Positions 1 to 10,068 of a stretch of 64,000 nucleotides of DNA are shown in pieces. Within the stretch, counting starts at the first letter, position 1, and every line of letters starts with the position of its first letter. Made by a program: the position numbers and the translations under genes. The DNA comes from Streptomyces sp. WZ.A104 (GTDB lineage Bacteria; Actinomycetota; Actinomycetes; Streptomycetales; Streptomycetaceae): NCBI RefSeq assembly GCF_002382885.1, contig NZ_NWVL01000006.1, positions 105,729 to 169,728 on the forward strand, read 5' to 3'. Under the pieces are notes generated by a model that searched no databases, had not been told where the DNA came from, and saw nothing but the letters and a program-made list of their open reading frames with translations.

Positions 1-1
1 G

Positions 2-607
2 ATCGAACAAGCCTCGTGGGACGGGCCCAGGATCGCCGCGCTGGGGGCCTGGCGCAGCGGAGGGCGCCACAGCGTCCTCACCACGCTCCCGCTGCAGGCC
101 ACCGCCAGCGGTCGCGTCCCCGCAGAACTGACCGAGACCATGCCCGCTCCCGGACTGGGCCTGGTCATCGACGACAACGGCACCGTCCACCTGATGCTCG
201 CCTACCTCGACGAAGTCGACGATCGCGGCACCGCGGACGCCGAACTCGTCCTCATCTCCAACTACGGCCAGCCGACCCGCATGCTCGAGGACATCACCAA
301 GCTCACCGTGTTCCTCAGCGGCGACACCCTCCTCGACGCCGTGAAGGCCACGCAGGCGTACTACGACCACGCCGCGGTCCAGAACGGCACGGAACCCCAT
401 CCCACGGATGAAGCCCTGTACGCCGAACACGCGTACGCTCTGAGCCTGTTCACCGGGGTACTCGCCGGCATCTGCACGCCCGGGGCCGAACTCCAGGACG
501 CCGGGGCGCTGACCGGACGCAAGCTTCCGGCGCCGTGGCCGCCAGAACCGAACGTGCTCTCGGAAACGACGCTCTGGCTCCTGACCGGTACGCCCGCGGC
601 GCGCTGA
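2..607 (+). CDS. 3' end of an unidentified gene (5' truncated by window)
   Basis: An open frame enters at base 2 and reads about 201 residues to a TGA at 605-607; the true start lies outside the window. The frame has typical high-GC third positions and an acidic, moderately hydrophobic composition (for example LGLVIDDNGTVHLMLAYLDE). An internal ATG at 140 could be used, but upstream residues in the same frame look equally coding. I recognise no family. A small plus-strand gene follows within 30 bases, so the two are probably co-transcribed. They converge on the minus-strand defence operon. Confidence 0.6.
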   Translation: MEQASWDGPRIAALGAWRSGGRHSVLTTLPLQATASGRVPAELTETMPAPGLGLVIDDNGTVHLMLAYLDEVDDRGTADAELVLISNYGQPTRMLEDITKLTVFLSGDTLLDAVKATQAYYDHAAVQNGTEPHPTDEALYAEHAYALSLFTGVLAGICTPGAELQDAGALTGRKLPAPWPPEPNVLSETTLWLLTGTPAAR

Positions 608-633
608 GACGAGGGATGGAGAGGCTGATCGTG

Positions 634-921
634 ATGGAGATACCCGAGCCCGAGAAGGCGGAGCTGCGGATCCCCAAGGCCGCCCTGGAGGCGCTGGCGG
701 CGGCCGTGGAAGTCCGCACCGTCGCCACCGTGAAGGACGGCGACGGCCTCGACTGGTACTACCCCGTAGGGACGCGGGACGAGGACCACGTCGAGTTCGC
801 CCTGCTGCCCGGCGGCGAAGAAGTCTTCCTGCGCATGTCCTCTCGGCGTGACCAGACGCGCGTCGTGAGGATCGAGCAGTGGCACGAGCTGATCGGCCAC
901 ATTGCTGGGCCCACGGCGTAG
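634..921 (+). CDS. small hypothetical protein
   Basis: A 95-residue acidic protein of unknown function that starts MEIPEPEKAELRIPKAALE and ends shortly after WHELIGHIAG. I chose the ATG at 634 because GGAGAGG lies at 618-624, about 9 bases upstream; the in-frame ATG at 616 has a GAGGG directly abutting it, which is too close. No signal peptide, membrane span or catalytic motif is visible. It lies 26 bases after the preceding plus-strand gene and is followed by a hairpin at 967-998. Confidence 0.6.
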   Translation: MEIPEPEKAELRIPKAALEALAAAVEVRTVATVKDGDGLDWYYPVGTRDEDHVEFALLPGGEEVFLRMSSRRDQTRVVRIEQWHELIGHIAGPTA

Positions 922-966
922 ACCTCGGTGTGGAGCCAGACACGGGGCATCGACGACGCGGCTCAT

Positions 967-998
967 CGTCGGCGACCGTGCAAGCTCGGTCGCCGACG
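967..998. terminator. bidirectional hairpin terminator
   Basis: A 12-bp perfect inverted repeat (left arm CGTCGGCGACCG) encloses an 8-base loop. It sits in the 141-base gap between two convergent genes, the small plus-strand gene and the DUF499-type gene on the minus strand. There is no T tract, which is common for actinobacterial terminators. Confidence 0.65.
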
Positions 999-1062
999 GG
1001 AACGTGAGCTCCCAACCCTTGGCGCACGGTGGCGTGGCCCGGGCGCGTGCTCGATCCGGTGC

Positions 1063-4000
1063 CTAGATCTCCTTGAAGTTGGCCGTGATGCCCAGCTCCT
1101 CAAGGCGCTGCTGGATCTGTTCGGCGGCATCGGCGCTGAGGACGACCTGGATCGTTCCCTGCAGGTAGCTGATCTGCCGCTCGTCCAGGGCCATGTAGAA
1201 CGCCCGGAACAGTGCGGCGAACCCGTCGGCACCGTCGGCGCTGGCCAGCAGGTTGCTGGTGAACGAGAACGCCGCTTGCTTGTCCTTAGCGGTTGGAGGA
1301 GTGTCGACGTCTGAACCGCGGCCGCTGGTTCCACGGCTGTCGTTGTCTCTCGGGCCGCTGGACGGGCCGGGGCTGGTCGCCCCGCTCGGGGCGGTTCCAC
1401 CCGGGGCTTCGGGAGCACTGTTCGTCGCGCACGGGCCCTCGTGAGCCGGTGCGCTGCATGTCGGGCACGCCCGGGGCTGTGGCTTCGCCAGCCGCAGGCT
1501 GGTGCTCGAAAGGTTGACCTGCCCAGGTGCGGTGACGGCGACTTCTGTGCCCGTGCCGTCGACGATGCTGACGAGGTCCTCGTTGACGGCGTCGTGGATC
1601 GCTTGCTGAAGGTCGCGGTCGCCGCCGTAGAGCAGGGGCAGCCGCGGGGCGCTGTAGAACGCTGCTCGGATGTCCGAGAGGGTCTTTCCGTAGTCCTGGT
1701 CTCGGAGGTTGTGCTGCAGGGCCCTGGGGGTGAATTCCCCTACGTCGAAGACCTTGTCCCGGGCGGCGAGCGCCTTCCAGACGGCGGTGCCGTTCAGAGC
1801 GGTGAAGTTGTCGTCGTCGTGCGTGAGCTCGTCGAGGTAGCGTTCTCCGTCCGGGTCGGGCTGGGCGAGGAAGACGATGTGCTGGTAGGCCCGCCTGAGG
1901 GCCTTCTCCAGCTGGTCCTTCGCGGCGGCGAGCTCCTTGGTTCCGGTCGTCTTGAGTTCGCTGTCGTTCTGCACTTCGGGTGCAGCCAGGGCTCGCTGCC
2001 GGGCCAGGTACTCGACGGCCAGGGAGCGTACGAGGCTGCGGCGCTGGGTGTTCGCTACCGCGTAGACGGCGCTGCTGGCCCACTGGACGGGGAGCTGCTG
2101 GGCGCCCTGGCCGAGTCCCATCGCGATTGTGAGCGCCTCGAGGGTCGCCTTCTCCATGCCGTTGCGCAGGCTGAACTGCGCGGGGTCGAGCACGATGAGG
2201 CGGGTGGTGTAGGCGGTGTCCAGGCCGCTCGTGGCCATGACCTCGGCCGCGGTGCGCTGGGGGTCGGCGGGCAGGAACTTGAGTTCGCGGAACGGGCCGG
2301 TGCTGGCCAGTTTCTGGGCGAACTCGGAGATGACCTGGTCACGCTCGTCATCGGTGATGGTGCGCCGGATATTGGTGACGAGCATCCGGTGGGTGAGCCG
2401 GGTCGACAGGAAGTACCGGGCCGGCTTGTTGTTGCCCTGCCCGCGGACGATGTCGAGGGCGCTTATGCCCCTGCCCTGGTCGACGAGTTCGTCGACCACG
2501 CTGTCGGCGTCCGTGATCGTGTAGCGCATGTCCGGCACGCTGGTGACGGCTTTGACCTCGGGTGCGCTGGCGCCGCGGCCCCGTCCGGGGCGAAGGGTGC
2601 CGACGATGCTCGCCAGGAAGATGAAGGTGGCCGCGCGCTCGGCCGCGTGCGGATTGGCTTCGGTCCAGGGGGTTTCAGGACGCTCGAGGTCCTGGCGGCG
2701 TGCTGTTCCGGTGGAGCCGTCGTGGTTGACGATCTCGATCTCGGCGAGGCTGCGGTAGTTCGCGATGGTGCGGTCGTCCTCGACGAGGCCGCTGCCCAGG
2801 AGCGCCTCACGAACGGTGCTGTCGGACAGGGGAAGGTCACCCGGCCCGATGAGTGCCGGTGCCCACGCGCCGGCCTTGCCCCGCTGCTGCAGGGCGTACA
2901 CGGTGGCGGCGAAGATGCGGATCGTGGAGCGGACACGCTGGAACCCGGTGACCCGGCTCCACTCGTCCTTCGCCAGGGCCATCAGCATGGGATGGAAGGG
3001 GTAGCAGGCGGCGACCTCGTCGGACCAGTTCCGCCGCCAGTCAGCACCGATCTGCTCCCAGACGTGCTTGGCCCATGCTCGGTCGGTGAGCACCGGTTCG
3101 TAGAGTGCGGCTGTCGCGGTGAGGACCTCGCGGGCGGGCTCGGTGTCGAACAGTCGCCGGCGGAGGATGTCGGCGAAGTCTCCCACCTCGGTGACCGTGG
3201 CCGGCAAGCCGTTGCGTTCGAGCAGGGTGTTGAGGTCGTCGCGGCGCTCCTTGGCGGCCGCCGACAGAGCGGTCTTGTCGGTGTCGGAGGCGATCATCAC
3301 CACGAGCATGGCGACGTGGGGCACGTCGTTGACCGTGTCGAGCAGGGCTCGGAGGAAGGCCATGTCCTGGGCCGCGAGGTCGGGCTTGTTGCTGCCGTCG
3401 AGGCCGTTGCCGATGTAGTCGAGGATCTCGTCGACGATGATCAGCACGGGCCGGTTCACTGCACGGATCGCCTCGGCGATCTTGTGCTTGTCGCTCCAGA
3501 ACGGCTGATAGCGCTCATAGAGGGCGTAGTCCTTGGAGAACAGCCGCCACAGGAACCTTTCGTGGAGGCTGACGGCCGGCCCGTCGAGTTCCTTCACTCC
3601 GGCCCCTGCGGTCATGTTGTCGCAGGGCAGGACGACGACGTGCGGCTGGCCGAGGTCGTGGGCGAGCGGGCGGCCCATCTTGGCCCGTGCCCGCTCGGCG
3701 ACCTTCTCGCCGAGCTCTGTGGCCAGCAGGGCCTCGGGGGAGGAGGCCAGGTGGAAGGCGCCGATGCAGGCGTGTGACTTGCCGCCGCCCATGCCCTGGT
3801 CGAGGCGGGTGACGGCCCGGGCCTTGAGGTGGTCCTCGCCGCCACCGATGCGGACGGCGATCTCGGTGAGCAGGTCGATCAGGCGCTCGGTGGGGTGGGT
3901 GATGTCGCCGTAGTAGCCGGCGTCGGCGTACGGCGGCCGGTCCGTGCCGGTTGCGTGGACGGCCCGGAACAGTGACATCTGCACGTCATCGATCTGGCCG

Positions 4001-4065
4001 GAGGCATTGAGGATCTCGTCACGGATCTTCAGTGCCTTCCACCACGGTGTCACGCTCGTCGTCAC
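1063..4065 (-). CDS. DUF499-type AAA+ ATPase (predicted defence protein)
   Basis: A 1000-residue P-loop ATPase resembling the DUF499/COG1483 group, which is often encoded next to DUF1156-type DNA methylases. Visible motifs are a glycine-rich Walker A (GMGGGKSH, about residues 91-98) and a Walker B (VLIIVDEILDYIG, about 207-219). The C-terminal third contains a low-complexity Cys/Pro/Ser/Gly linker (ACPTCSAPAHEGPC and following) and ends in a compact alpha/beta domain. The GTG start at 4065 has AGGAG about 8 bases upstream. It is the last gene of the four-gene operon, 49 bases after the methylase. The likely role is an ATP-driven remodelling or sensing subunit of a restriction-like system; that role is inference. 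Confidence 0.85.
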   Translation of the reverse strand: MTTSVTPWWKALKIRDEILNASGQIDDVQMSLFRAVHATGTDRPPYADAGYYGDITHPTERLIDLLTEIAVRIGGGEDHLKARAVTRLDQGMGGGKSHACIGAFHLASSPEALLATELGEKVAERARAKMGRPLAHDLGQPHVVVLPCDNMTAGAGVKELDGPAVSLHERFLWRLFSKDYALYERYQPFWSDKHKIAEAIRAVNRPVLIIVDEILDYIGNGLDGSNKPDLAAQDMAFLRALLDTVNDVPHVAMLVVMIASDTDKTALSAAAKERRDDLNTLLERNGLPATVTEVGDFADILRRRLFDTEPAREVLTATAALYEPVLTDRAWAKHVWEQIGADWRRNWSDEVAACYPFHPMLMALAKDEWSRVTGFQRVRSTIRIFAATVYALQQRGKAGAWAPALIGPGDLPLSDSTVREALLGSGLVEDDRTIANYRSLAEIEIVNHDGSTGTARRQDLERPETPWTEANPHAAERAATFIFLASIVGTLRPGRGRGASAPEVKAVTSVPDMRYTITDADSVVDELVDQGRGISALDIVRGQGNNKPARYFLSTRLTHRMLVTNIRRTITDDERDQVISEFAQKLASTGPFRELKFLPADPQRTAAEVMATSGLDTAYTTRLIVLDPAQFSLRNGMEKATLEALTIAMGLGQGAQQLPVQWASSAVYAVANTQRRSLVRSLAVEYLARQRALAAPEVQNDSELKTTGTKELAAAKDQLEKALRRAYQHIVFLAQPDPDGERYLDELTHDDDNFTALNGTAVWKALAARDKVFDVGEFTPRALQHNLRDQDYGKTLSDIRAAFYSAPRLPLLYGGDRDLQQAIHDAVNEDLVSIVDGTGTEVAVTAPGQVNLSSTSLRLAKPQPRACPTCSAPAHEGPCATNSAPEAPGGTAPSGATSPGPSSGPRDNDSRGTSGRGSDVDTPPTAKDKQAAFSFTSNLLASADGADGFAALFRAFYMALDERQISYLQGTIQVVLSADAAEQIQQRLEELGITANFKEI

Positions 4066-4114
4066 TGCTGGTCTCCTGGGCTGGTGGTCATAGGGGCTCG
4101 TACGGTGTTCGTCA

Positions 4115-6835
4115 TCAGTGCAGCCTCAGCTGGGCGTCCTGCTCCTGCTGGCGGCGTGCGCTCGCGAACGCGCTGGCAGCGGCGGCTTCGGCGGCGCTGC
4201 CGATTCCGGCTCGGGTGCGCAGGACGCGGGTGAAGGCGATGGAGTCCGGGTCGTTGTCGGGGAGCCGGTCGGCGAGGAACTGCACGGTCGACCACAGGTA
4301 GGTGTCGTCGACTCCTCGCTCCGAAGCCGCCAGCACCTGACCCATGGCCTGCAGTCCCTCGCCGGATGCTGCGGCGAGCGCCAAGGCGACGTCGATGGAA
4401 GCGGAGTCCCCGTCGACCTTGCCGCTGTATTCGCGGGAGGTGATGAAGCGGACGCCCTTGTCGGCGTCTGCGACGAGGTTGCGCACCGAGGCCAGGTCGA
4501 GGGAGGACGCGAGCGCCTGCCACCGCAGCTCGGACTTCGCCTGGACCTGACGGCCGTAGAGCCTGATCCACCACAGGGCGAACCGGGTGCGGGCGTCGAA
4601 GGCTGCCAGAGGCTGCCGGTTGACCTCGACCGCCATGGCCTCTTGGACCGCGGCGCGCGCCAGCGGCAGGAACGTGTGGATGTCGACGGGCGCGCCCTTG
4701 GCGTCGAGGACTTCGCTGTAGCGGCCCACGACTTCCATGGCCGGGCCGGCGGCGGCCATCAGCATGTCCGCGGGTGCCAGGCCCCACCGCTCCCAGTCGG
4801 GGTAGCGCTGCTTGATCTCCGTCTTGATCTCCGCCTCGACGGCGCCCTTACGGCCGGCCGGGCGGCCCGCCGGAGCCGGGCGGCAGGCCATGGTCAGGGT
4901 CGTCTCGATGTTGGCCTTGCCCTGCTGGCCGCCGGACTCGGTGTTGGCCGGCCAGGAGCCGGTCATCACCAGTCCGGCTCGCTCGATCGAGTGCAGCAGC
5001 CGCTGCCACACCTCGGGTTCCCCGTGGCCGAAGACGATCGTGACCACACCGTCGTCCCGGACGACCTGCCGCATCTGGGCGAAGGCGTCGGCGATGAGGG
5101 TGTCGTAGTGCTCGCGGGTGCGGTGCTCGTCGGGGGCTTCGCCCCGTACCCGCTTGACGATGATCTCCTGGCTCTTGTCCTGGCAGCCGTGCGGATCGGC
5201 CGTGATCGCGAGTTCCGGCCAGGTGTTGTGCAGGCACCGCTTCGCCCACGTGTAGAAGAGGTCGGAGGCGTCCGCGTACGCGATCATCTGGTCGTACGGC
5301 GGGTCGGTGACGACCGCGGTGAAGGTACGGGGCGGGAAGGGCAGTGCGGTGGCGGTTCCCCGCTGTACGGAGGCCGGTGCACCGCGCAGGTCGGCGAACA
5401 GGTTGCGGCACGCGGCCAGCACGTTGCTCGCGATCGACTTCCATGTGCCGGGGCCGTCTCCGATGCCGGCCTCGAAGAAGTCGTGGGAGAAGGTGATCGA
5501 CCCCTCGTTGACGAACAGGTCCCCGACCTGCGCACCGCCCTTGCTCTGGAACCGGGCGCCGCGTGTGGAGCGGCGCAGCTTCTTCACCACGACCGCGGTC
5601 GCATACCCGGTCAGGGCCCGCACGTAGTCCCGTGACATTCCGGCGGCGGTCAGTTCGTCGCCGAGCTCGTTGATGATGCGCGCGAGCCGTACGTACGACA
5701 GGGTCTGGCGGGTGACCATGAAGTCGCCGTAGGTCTTCGCCCCGTAGATGCTCGGGCCGATGATGTTGTTGTTGCCCGGTGCGATGCCTTCGTCCGGAAC
5801 GGCTGGCAGGAACGGGCTGAACGCCGGCTCCGCGATCAGCGCCCGGTCGGCCGCTGCGACTGCCTCGCGTTCTGCGTCCGTGGGCTGGCGGAAGGTCTTC
5901 TGGCTCTTGGCGTCGGTGTCCGCAGCGAGGACCAGAGCGTCCTGACCTTGTTCCTCGTCCAGCAGGCGGCGGTGCACGGCGAGCGGGTGGACGTGGTTGC
6001 AGAACACGCAGATCGCGCTCTTGCCCGCTACCTTCTTGCCGTTCACCACGGCGTTGGTCAGCGTGGGCGTCCGGGTGGGCTTTCCGGGGGTCACGACCGC
6101 TTCCCACGTGCCGGAGGCCCGGTCCGCGTCGATGTAGAACGACACGGCGCCTCTGTCGCCACGGGCCGGCATCAGCTCGTAGGAGCCGATGAGCGGGAAC
6201 CGGTGGTGGCATTCCTGGCAGGGGATCGTGACGGACCACAGATAGCCCCACGGCAGGGCGCCGTTGTGGCGGGGGTAGACGTCGCTCATGGCGGCCGCGT
6301 GCCGGGTCTGGATCTCCGCGAACAGCGATTCGAGATCGCCAAGCAGCCGGTCCGTACGGGACATCAGGAGGTGGTCGCGCTCTTCCCCGAAGGGAAGCTC
6401 GGGCTCCTCGCTCCAGTCCTCGAACGGCGCGGAGGTGAGCAGGTGGCTGGCGAGTACCGCGACCGGGCTGTAGTCGACGGCCGATGCCCGCACGCCCAGG
6501 CGCGCGGATTCCAGGGGGATCATGCCCCGGCCCGAGAACGGGTCGAGCGTGGTCGCGCCTTCGGGATTCGTCTTGGCGATCTCGGCCTGCAGGTCGCCCC
6601 ATGCGGCGTAGCGGCCTGTCATCGCGTCCCGGACCAGATTCTGCAGCCGCGTCTGCTCCTCGGCGTCGTCGGGCCACGGCAGCAGCGAGCAGATGGTGGC
6701 GGCCTTGGCCTGAGCGGTGGGCCGCTTGGCGAACCACATGAACAGGGAGATCTCGCTGTTGCCGGACCCCCAGCCCTTGTCGCTGTTGGCCGACACCTCC
6801 GCGCTGGGAAACCATCGTTCGATCATCCTGGTCAT
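4115..6835 (-). CDS. DUF1156-type adenine-specific DNA methyltransferase
   Basis: A 906-residue SAM-dependent DNA methyltransferase. Motif I is DPFSGRGMIPLE (about 98-109) and the catalytic motif IV is DPPY (511-514), which indicates N6-adenine or N4-cytosine methylation. Between them are two Cys pairs (CQEC at 206-209 and CVFC at 276-279) likely to bind zinc, as in COG1743 proteins. The N-terminus has the DUF1156-like features RWFPSAEVS and WFAKRPT. The ATG at 6835 overlaps the helicase stop by ATGA, so the two are translationally coupled. PglXI of BREX type 3 belongs to the same broad family. It probably marks host DNA so the partner helicase and ATPases can tell self from non-self; specificity cannot be read from sequence. 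Confidence 0.9.
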   Translation of the reverse strand: MTRMIERWFPSAEVSANSDKGWGSGNSEISLFMWFAKRPTAQAKAATICSLLPWPDDAEEQTRLQNLVRDAMTGRYAAWGDLQAEIAKTNPEGATTLDPFSGRGMIPLESARLGVRASAVDYSPVAVLASHLLTSAPFEDWSEEPELPFGEERDHLLMSRTDRLLGDLESLFAEIQTRHAAAMSDVYPRHNGALPWGYLWSVTIPCQECHHRFPLIGSYELMPARGDRGAVSFYIDADRASGTWEAVVTPGKPTRTPTLTNAVVNGKKVAGKSAICVFCNHVHPLAVHRRLLDEEQGQDALVLAADTDAKSQKTFRQPTDAEREAVAAADRALIAEPAFSPFLPAVPDEGIAPGNNNIIGPSIYGAKTYGDFMVTRQTLSYVRLARIINELGDELTAAGMSRDYVRALTGYATAVVVKKLRRSTRGARFQSKGGAQVGDLFVNEGSITFSHDFFEAGIGDGPGTWKSIASNVLAACRNLFADLRGAPASVQRGTATALPFPPRTFTAVVTDPPYDQMIAYADASDLFYTWAKRCLHNTWPELAITADPHGCQDKSQEIIVKRVRGEAPDEHRTREHYDTLIADAFAQMRQVVRDDGVVTIVFGHGEPEVWQRLLHSIERAGLVMTGSWPANTESGGQQGKANIETTLTMACRPAPAGRPAGRKGAVEAEIKTEIKQRYPDWERWGLAPADMLMAAAGPAMEVVGRYSEVLDAKGAPVDIHTFLPLARAAVQEAMAVEVNRQPLAAFDARTRFALWWIRLYGRQVQAKSELRWQALASSLDLASVRNLVADADKGVRFITSREYSGKVDGDSASIDVALALAAASGEGLQAMGQVLAASERGVDDTYLWSTVQFLADRLPDNDPDSIAFTRVLRTRAGIGSAAEAAAASAFASARRQQEQDAQLRLH

Positions 6836-9800
6836 GCGTTGCTCCCCGGTGCGTTCTTGAGGCTGCTGCCGGGGACGCGGAAGACCGCGCTCCCGGTCAT
6901 GTCGTTGGCGAAAAGGGTGGCGGGGTCCTGGTAGGCGCCGAAGAAGCGGCCCCGGCCGTCGGCACACTGGTCGATGACGTAGAGCCAGTAGTCCTTGCGG
7001 TGCTGTGTGGCGATCAGGACCTCGTTGCCGGTCATCCGGATGCCGTCGCTGGCCGCGCTGCCCAGTACGCCCTTGACCTCGACGTGCCGGATCTGGCTGT
7101 TGCGGCGGGCTTCCAGGTCGTAGCCGCGGCTCTCGGTGTGGACGTCTTCCACGGTCCACCCGTCGTCTTCGAGGAGGTTCTGGACGTGCCGCATGGAGAC
7201 CAGCTCGGCATCGATCTCCGCCTGGACTGTGACGTCGGCCGCGGCCAGGACACGGATCCGGCCGATCAGCTTGGGGTCGGTCAGCTGCACGTCCGCGAGC
7301 CGTTCGAGTTCGTCGAGCCGCTGGGCGGTCTGGGCCTGCAGCTGGCGCCGCAGCTCGACCCGCTTGGTCCGGTCGTCGATGTTCTCGGTAAGGCTCAGCG
7401 GCAGGTTGGTCAGGTCCCGGCGTGCCTGGGCGAACCAGTCGGCCCGTACCCGCCGGTGTTCGTTGACCGTGGCGGCGGCCACCTCGCGGGCCGTCGTGAG
7501 CGCATGCCCTTCGCGTGCGGGATGGGGCGCGGTCCCGTGCTGGCCGGTGGGCACCAGGTTGGCCAGGGTCTCCCACCGCACCGGACGGGCGTTGCCGCTG
7601 TCGTCGACCTTGACCAGGCTCGCCCAGATGCTGGCGCGCTTGCCGTCGCTCTCGGTCATGGTCGCCGTGTACGCGTACAGGTCGTACGGGGTGAGGCTGG
7701 TGGGATCGGCGGCGGCGCCGGACTGGTGCAGGTCCTCGGCCAGGGCGTGCTCGGCCATGCCGATCAGGTCGGCGAAGCCCGGCTCGCCGGGCCCGAGGGT
7801 GATGGTGTCGCCGACGTCGATGCTCTCCGCGGCTTCACGCACCGCGTCGCCGCTGGTGGCGATGTGGACCTCGCTCGCGTTGCCGAGCGTGGCCGGGAAC
7901 CGTGCCCCGCCGGTCAGCGACAGTCGCCGGAATCCGGTGCCGGCGGCGGTAGGGGCCGATCGCAGCACGCCAGCGGCGGCGAGCCGATCGAGGTACGCCT
8001 CGACGATGGCGGGGTTGATCCGGGCGAACAGGTCGCGCTGGAGCAGGGTCAGCGCGGCGACCGCGTCGACCTGGCTGGCCAGGCGACGCTCGTTGTCGCG
8101 CACCTGCCGGGCCGCGCGGGTGAGTTCCTGTGCCTGGACGGCGCGGGCGGCGTCGATCGCCTGCTGCTTCTTGATCTCGTCGTTGCCGTACAGGTCGGAC
8201 AGCCACTTGTCGTAGTCAATGCCCGTGATCTCGGCGACGGCCGACAGGCTGTCGAACATCTGCCCGCGCAGCTCGTTCGCAGCGGTGACGAAGTGGTCCA
8301 GCAGCCGCAGGAGCGTCTCGCCCTCGCGCGTATCGGTGGCGACCAGGTTGTACAGGTGGACGTCGCGGAGCTGACCGACGCGGTGGATGCGTCCCATGCG
8401 CTGCTCAAGGCGGACCAGGGACCAGGGGATGTCGTAGTTGACCAGCACGTGCGCGGCCTGCAGGTCGATGCCTTCGTTGCCGGCGTCGGTGGTGACGATG
8501 ACCTGGAACTCGCCACGCATGAAGGCCCGGCGCACCTCGTCACGCTCGGCCTTGTTCTGCCGCCCGGAGTACAGGCGGGCGGTGAACCCCTCTGCTTCGA
8601 GGCGCCGGGCAATCCACTCGGCCGAGTCCGCGTACTCGGTGAACACCACGGCCTGCTCGCCGTTGCCCGGGAGGATTCCGTGCTTGGACAGGCAGTCCTC
8701 GGTCAGCCGCTTCCACTTCGACGGCGTCCACGCCGGGTTGCCGATCGTGGCATTGATCTGGTCCGCGAGGTTCTTGATCGCCGTCCGCTCGGCTCGCGTG
8801 GACGTCGAACCCGAGTGGATGACCTTGGCCTCGTCGATCTCCGCCTCGTCGCCCTGGTCGTCGCGGTCGGCGATGAGGGCCGCTTCAGCCTCGCTCATGG
8901 CGCCCATGTGGTCGTGGCGCCGGCGGAGCGTCTCGGCGAGCGCATGCAGACTGGACGCGGCCCGCTTGCCGTAGACCATGCGGGCGAGCGGCTGGGCCGA
9001 GGGCGCGAAGTACCGGTCGACCATGTCCAGCGCGGCCTGGTAGAAGCCGTACTCGGTCTGCGACAGGGCGACGCTGTGGTTGTGGGCGGTACGGCCCTTG
9101 AACAGGCGCGTCTTGCCGTCGTAGTCGACCAGGTCTTCCTTCATCCGGCGCAGGAAGTGGATCGGGCCGGGCCTAAGCGCACTGAGCTCGACGTTGGGAT
9201 CGCTGCCCGGGTCCGGGTAGATCTCCGGGTCGACCAGATGCAGAAGGTGCCGGAAGAGCCACTCCTTGCCCCGATGCGGGGTCGCGGTCATCAGCAGAGC
9301 CCGCGGGGTGTTCTTGGCCAGCAGCCGGCCAACTTGATGGAACCCGGCCGCGGTCGGGGTCAGCCGGTGTGCCTCGTCGAAGACCACCAGGTCCCAGCCG
9401 GCCTTGTCCGGCCGGATCGCGTCCTGGACAGCGGGGTTGACCGCGGCCAGCTCCAGGGAGGTCACCCACAGGTCGTTGGAGTTCAGCGCGTTCTCACGGA
9501 CGGTGGCCGAGGTGAGCTGTCGCAGCCCGCCGCCCAGCAGCCGCTCGAAGTCGTCCACCCACTTCGTGGCCAGGTTCGCCGGGCACACGATGATGGCGCG
9601 CTTGACCAGGCCCAGCCGCTGCATCTCCCGGATGTAGAGCCCGGCCATGATCGTCTTACCGGTGCCCGGTTCGTCGGCGAGCAGGAAACGCAGCAGCGGC
9701 TGCGGCAGCATCGCGCCGTACACGGCCGTGGTCTGGTGCGCGTACGGCTTCAGCGGCGTGGCCGCCATGGCACTCGACTCTGCGTTCGTGGCCGCCGCGT

Positions 9801-10068
9801 ACATCCACTGAGTCCACATGGCGGCCAACACGCGAGCCGAGTCGGCCCGGCCGTCGCTCACCAGCGGACGTACCGTCTGGGTGTCACCGGCCGCCAGGTT
9901 CACCTCGTGCCGGCGGTCCTGGTCGTCGACGAGGATGAGGTCCCACGACCCCGGCTCATCACCCGGGAGGGCAAACCGGATCGTGGCGAACTCGGGCACT
10001 CCGGCTGCCCGGACCCGTACCCGCTGCCCGCGTTCGAACGTCACCTCGTGCTCCGGCTGCATGGTCAT
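6832..10068 (-). CDS. SNF2/DEAD-like helicase with C-terminal DUF3883-like domain
   Basis: A 1078-residue superfamily 2 helicase. Motif I is DEPGTGKT (132-139), motif II is DEAH (231-234), motif III reads MTATPHRG, and the C-terminal RecA lobe carries TTDAGNEGIDLQAA and RMGRIHRVGQ. A long helical region follows, then a final domain with HVEVKG that resembles DUF3883, a PD-(D/E)XK-like module. The ATG at 10068 overlaps the upstream ATPase stop (ATGA), so I preferred it to a longer frame start at 10128. Family relatives include BrxHII of BREX type 3 and DrmD of DISARM. Expected role: translocation on unmodified DNA, possibly with nuclease action from the C-terminal domain (inference). Confidence 0.9.
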   Translation of the reverse strand: MTMQPEHEVTFERGQRVRVRAAGVPEFATIRFALPGDEPGSWDLILVDDQDRRHEVNLAAGDTQTVRPLVSDGRADSARVLAAMWTQWMYAAATNAESSAMAATPLKPYAHQTTAVYGAMLPQPLLRFLLADEPGTGKTIMAGLYIREMQRLGLVKRAIIVCPANLATKWVDDFERLLGGGLRQLTSATVRENALNSNDLWVTSLELAAVNPAVQDAIRPDKAGWDLVVFDEAHRLTPTAAGFHQVGRLLAKNTPRALLMTATPHRGKEWLFRHLLHLVDPEIYPDPGSDPNVELSALRPGPIHFLRRMKEDLVDYDGKTRLFKGRTAHNHSVALSQTEYGFYQAALDMVDRYFAPSAQPLARMVYGKRAASSLHALAETLRRRHDHMGAMSEAEAALIADRDDQGDEAEIDEAKVIHSGSTSTRAERTAIKNLADQINATIGNPAWTPSKWKRLTEDCLSKHGILPGNGEQAVVFTEYADSAEWIARRLEAEGFTARLYSGRQNKAERDEVRRAFMRGEFQVIVTTDAGNEGIDLQAAHVLVNYDIPWSLVRLEQRMGRIHRVGQLRDVHLYNLVATDTREGETLLRLLDHFVTAANELRGQMFDSLSAVAEITGIDYDKWLSDLYGNDEIKKQQAIDAARAVQAQELTRAARQVRDNERRLASQVDAVAALTLLQRDLFARINPAIVEAYLDRLAAAGVLRSAPTAAGTGFRRLSLTGGARFPATLGNASEVHIATSGDAVREAAESIDVGDTITLGPGEPGFADLIGMAEHALAEDLHQSGAAADPTSLTPYDLYAYTATMTESDGKRASIWASLVKVDDSGNARPVRWETLANLVPTGQHGTAPHPAREGHALTTAREVAAATVNEHRRVRADWFAQARRDLTNLPLSLTENIDDRTKRVELRRQLQAQTAQRLDELERLADVQLTDPKLIGRIRVLAAADVTVQAEIDAELVSMRHVQNLLEDDGWTVEDVHTESRGYDLEARRNSQIRHVEVKGVLGSAASDGIRMTGNEVLIATQHRKDYWLYVIDQCADGRGRFFGAYQDPATLFANDMTGSAVFRVPGSSLKNAPGSNA

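Noticed and set aside
1441..3777. Long plus-strand frame (778 codons) opposite the DUF499 gene
   Set aside because: It is the antisense shadow of a GC-rich gene: Val/Gly/Glu-rich composition, no domain motif, and the minus frame has clear P-loop motifs.
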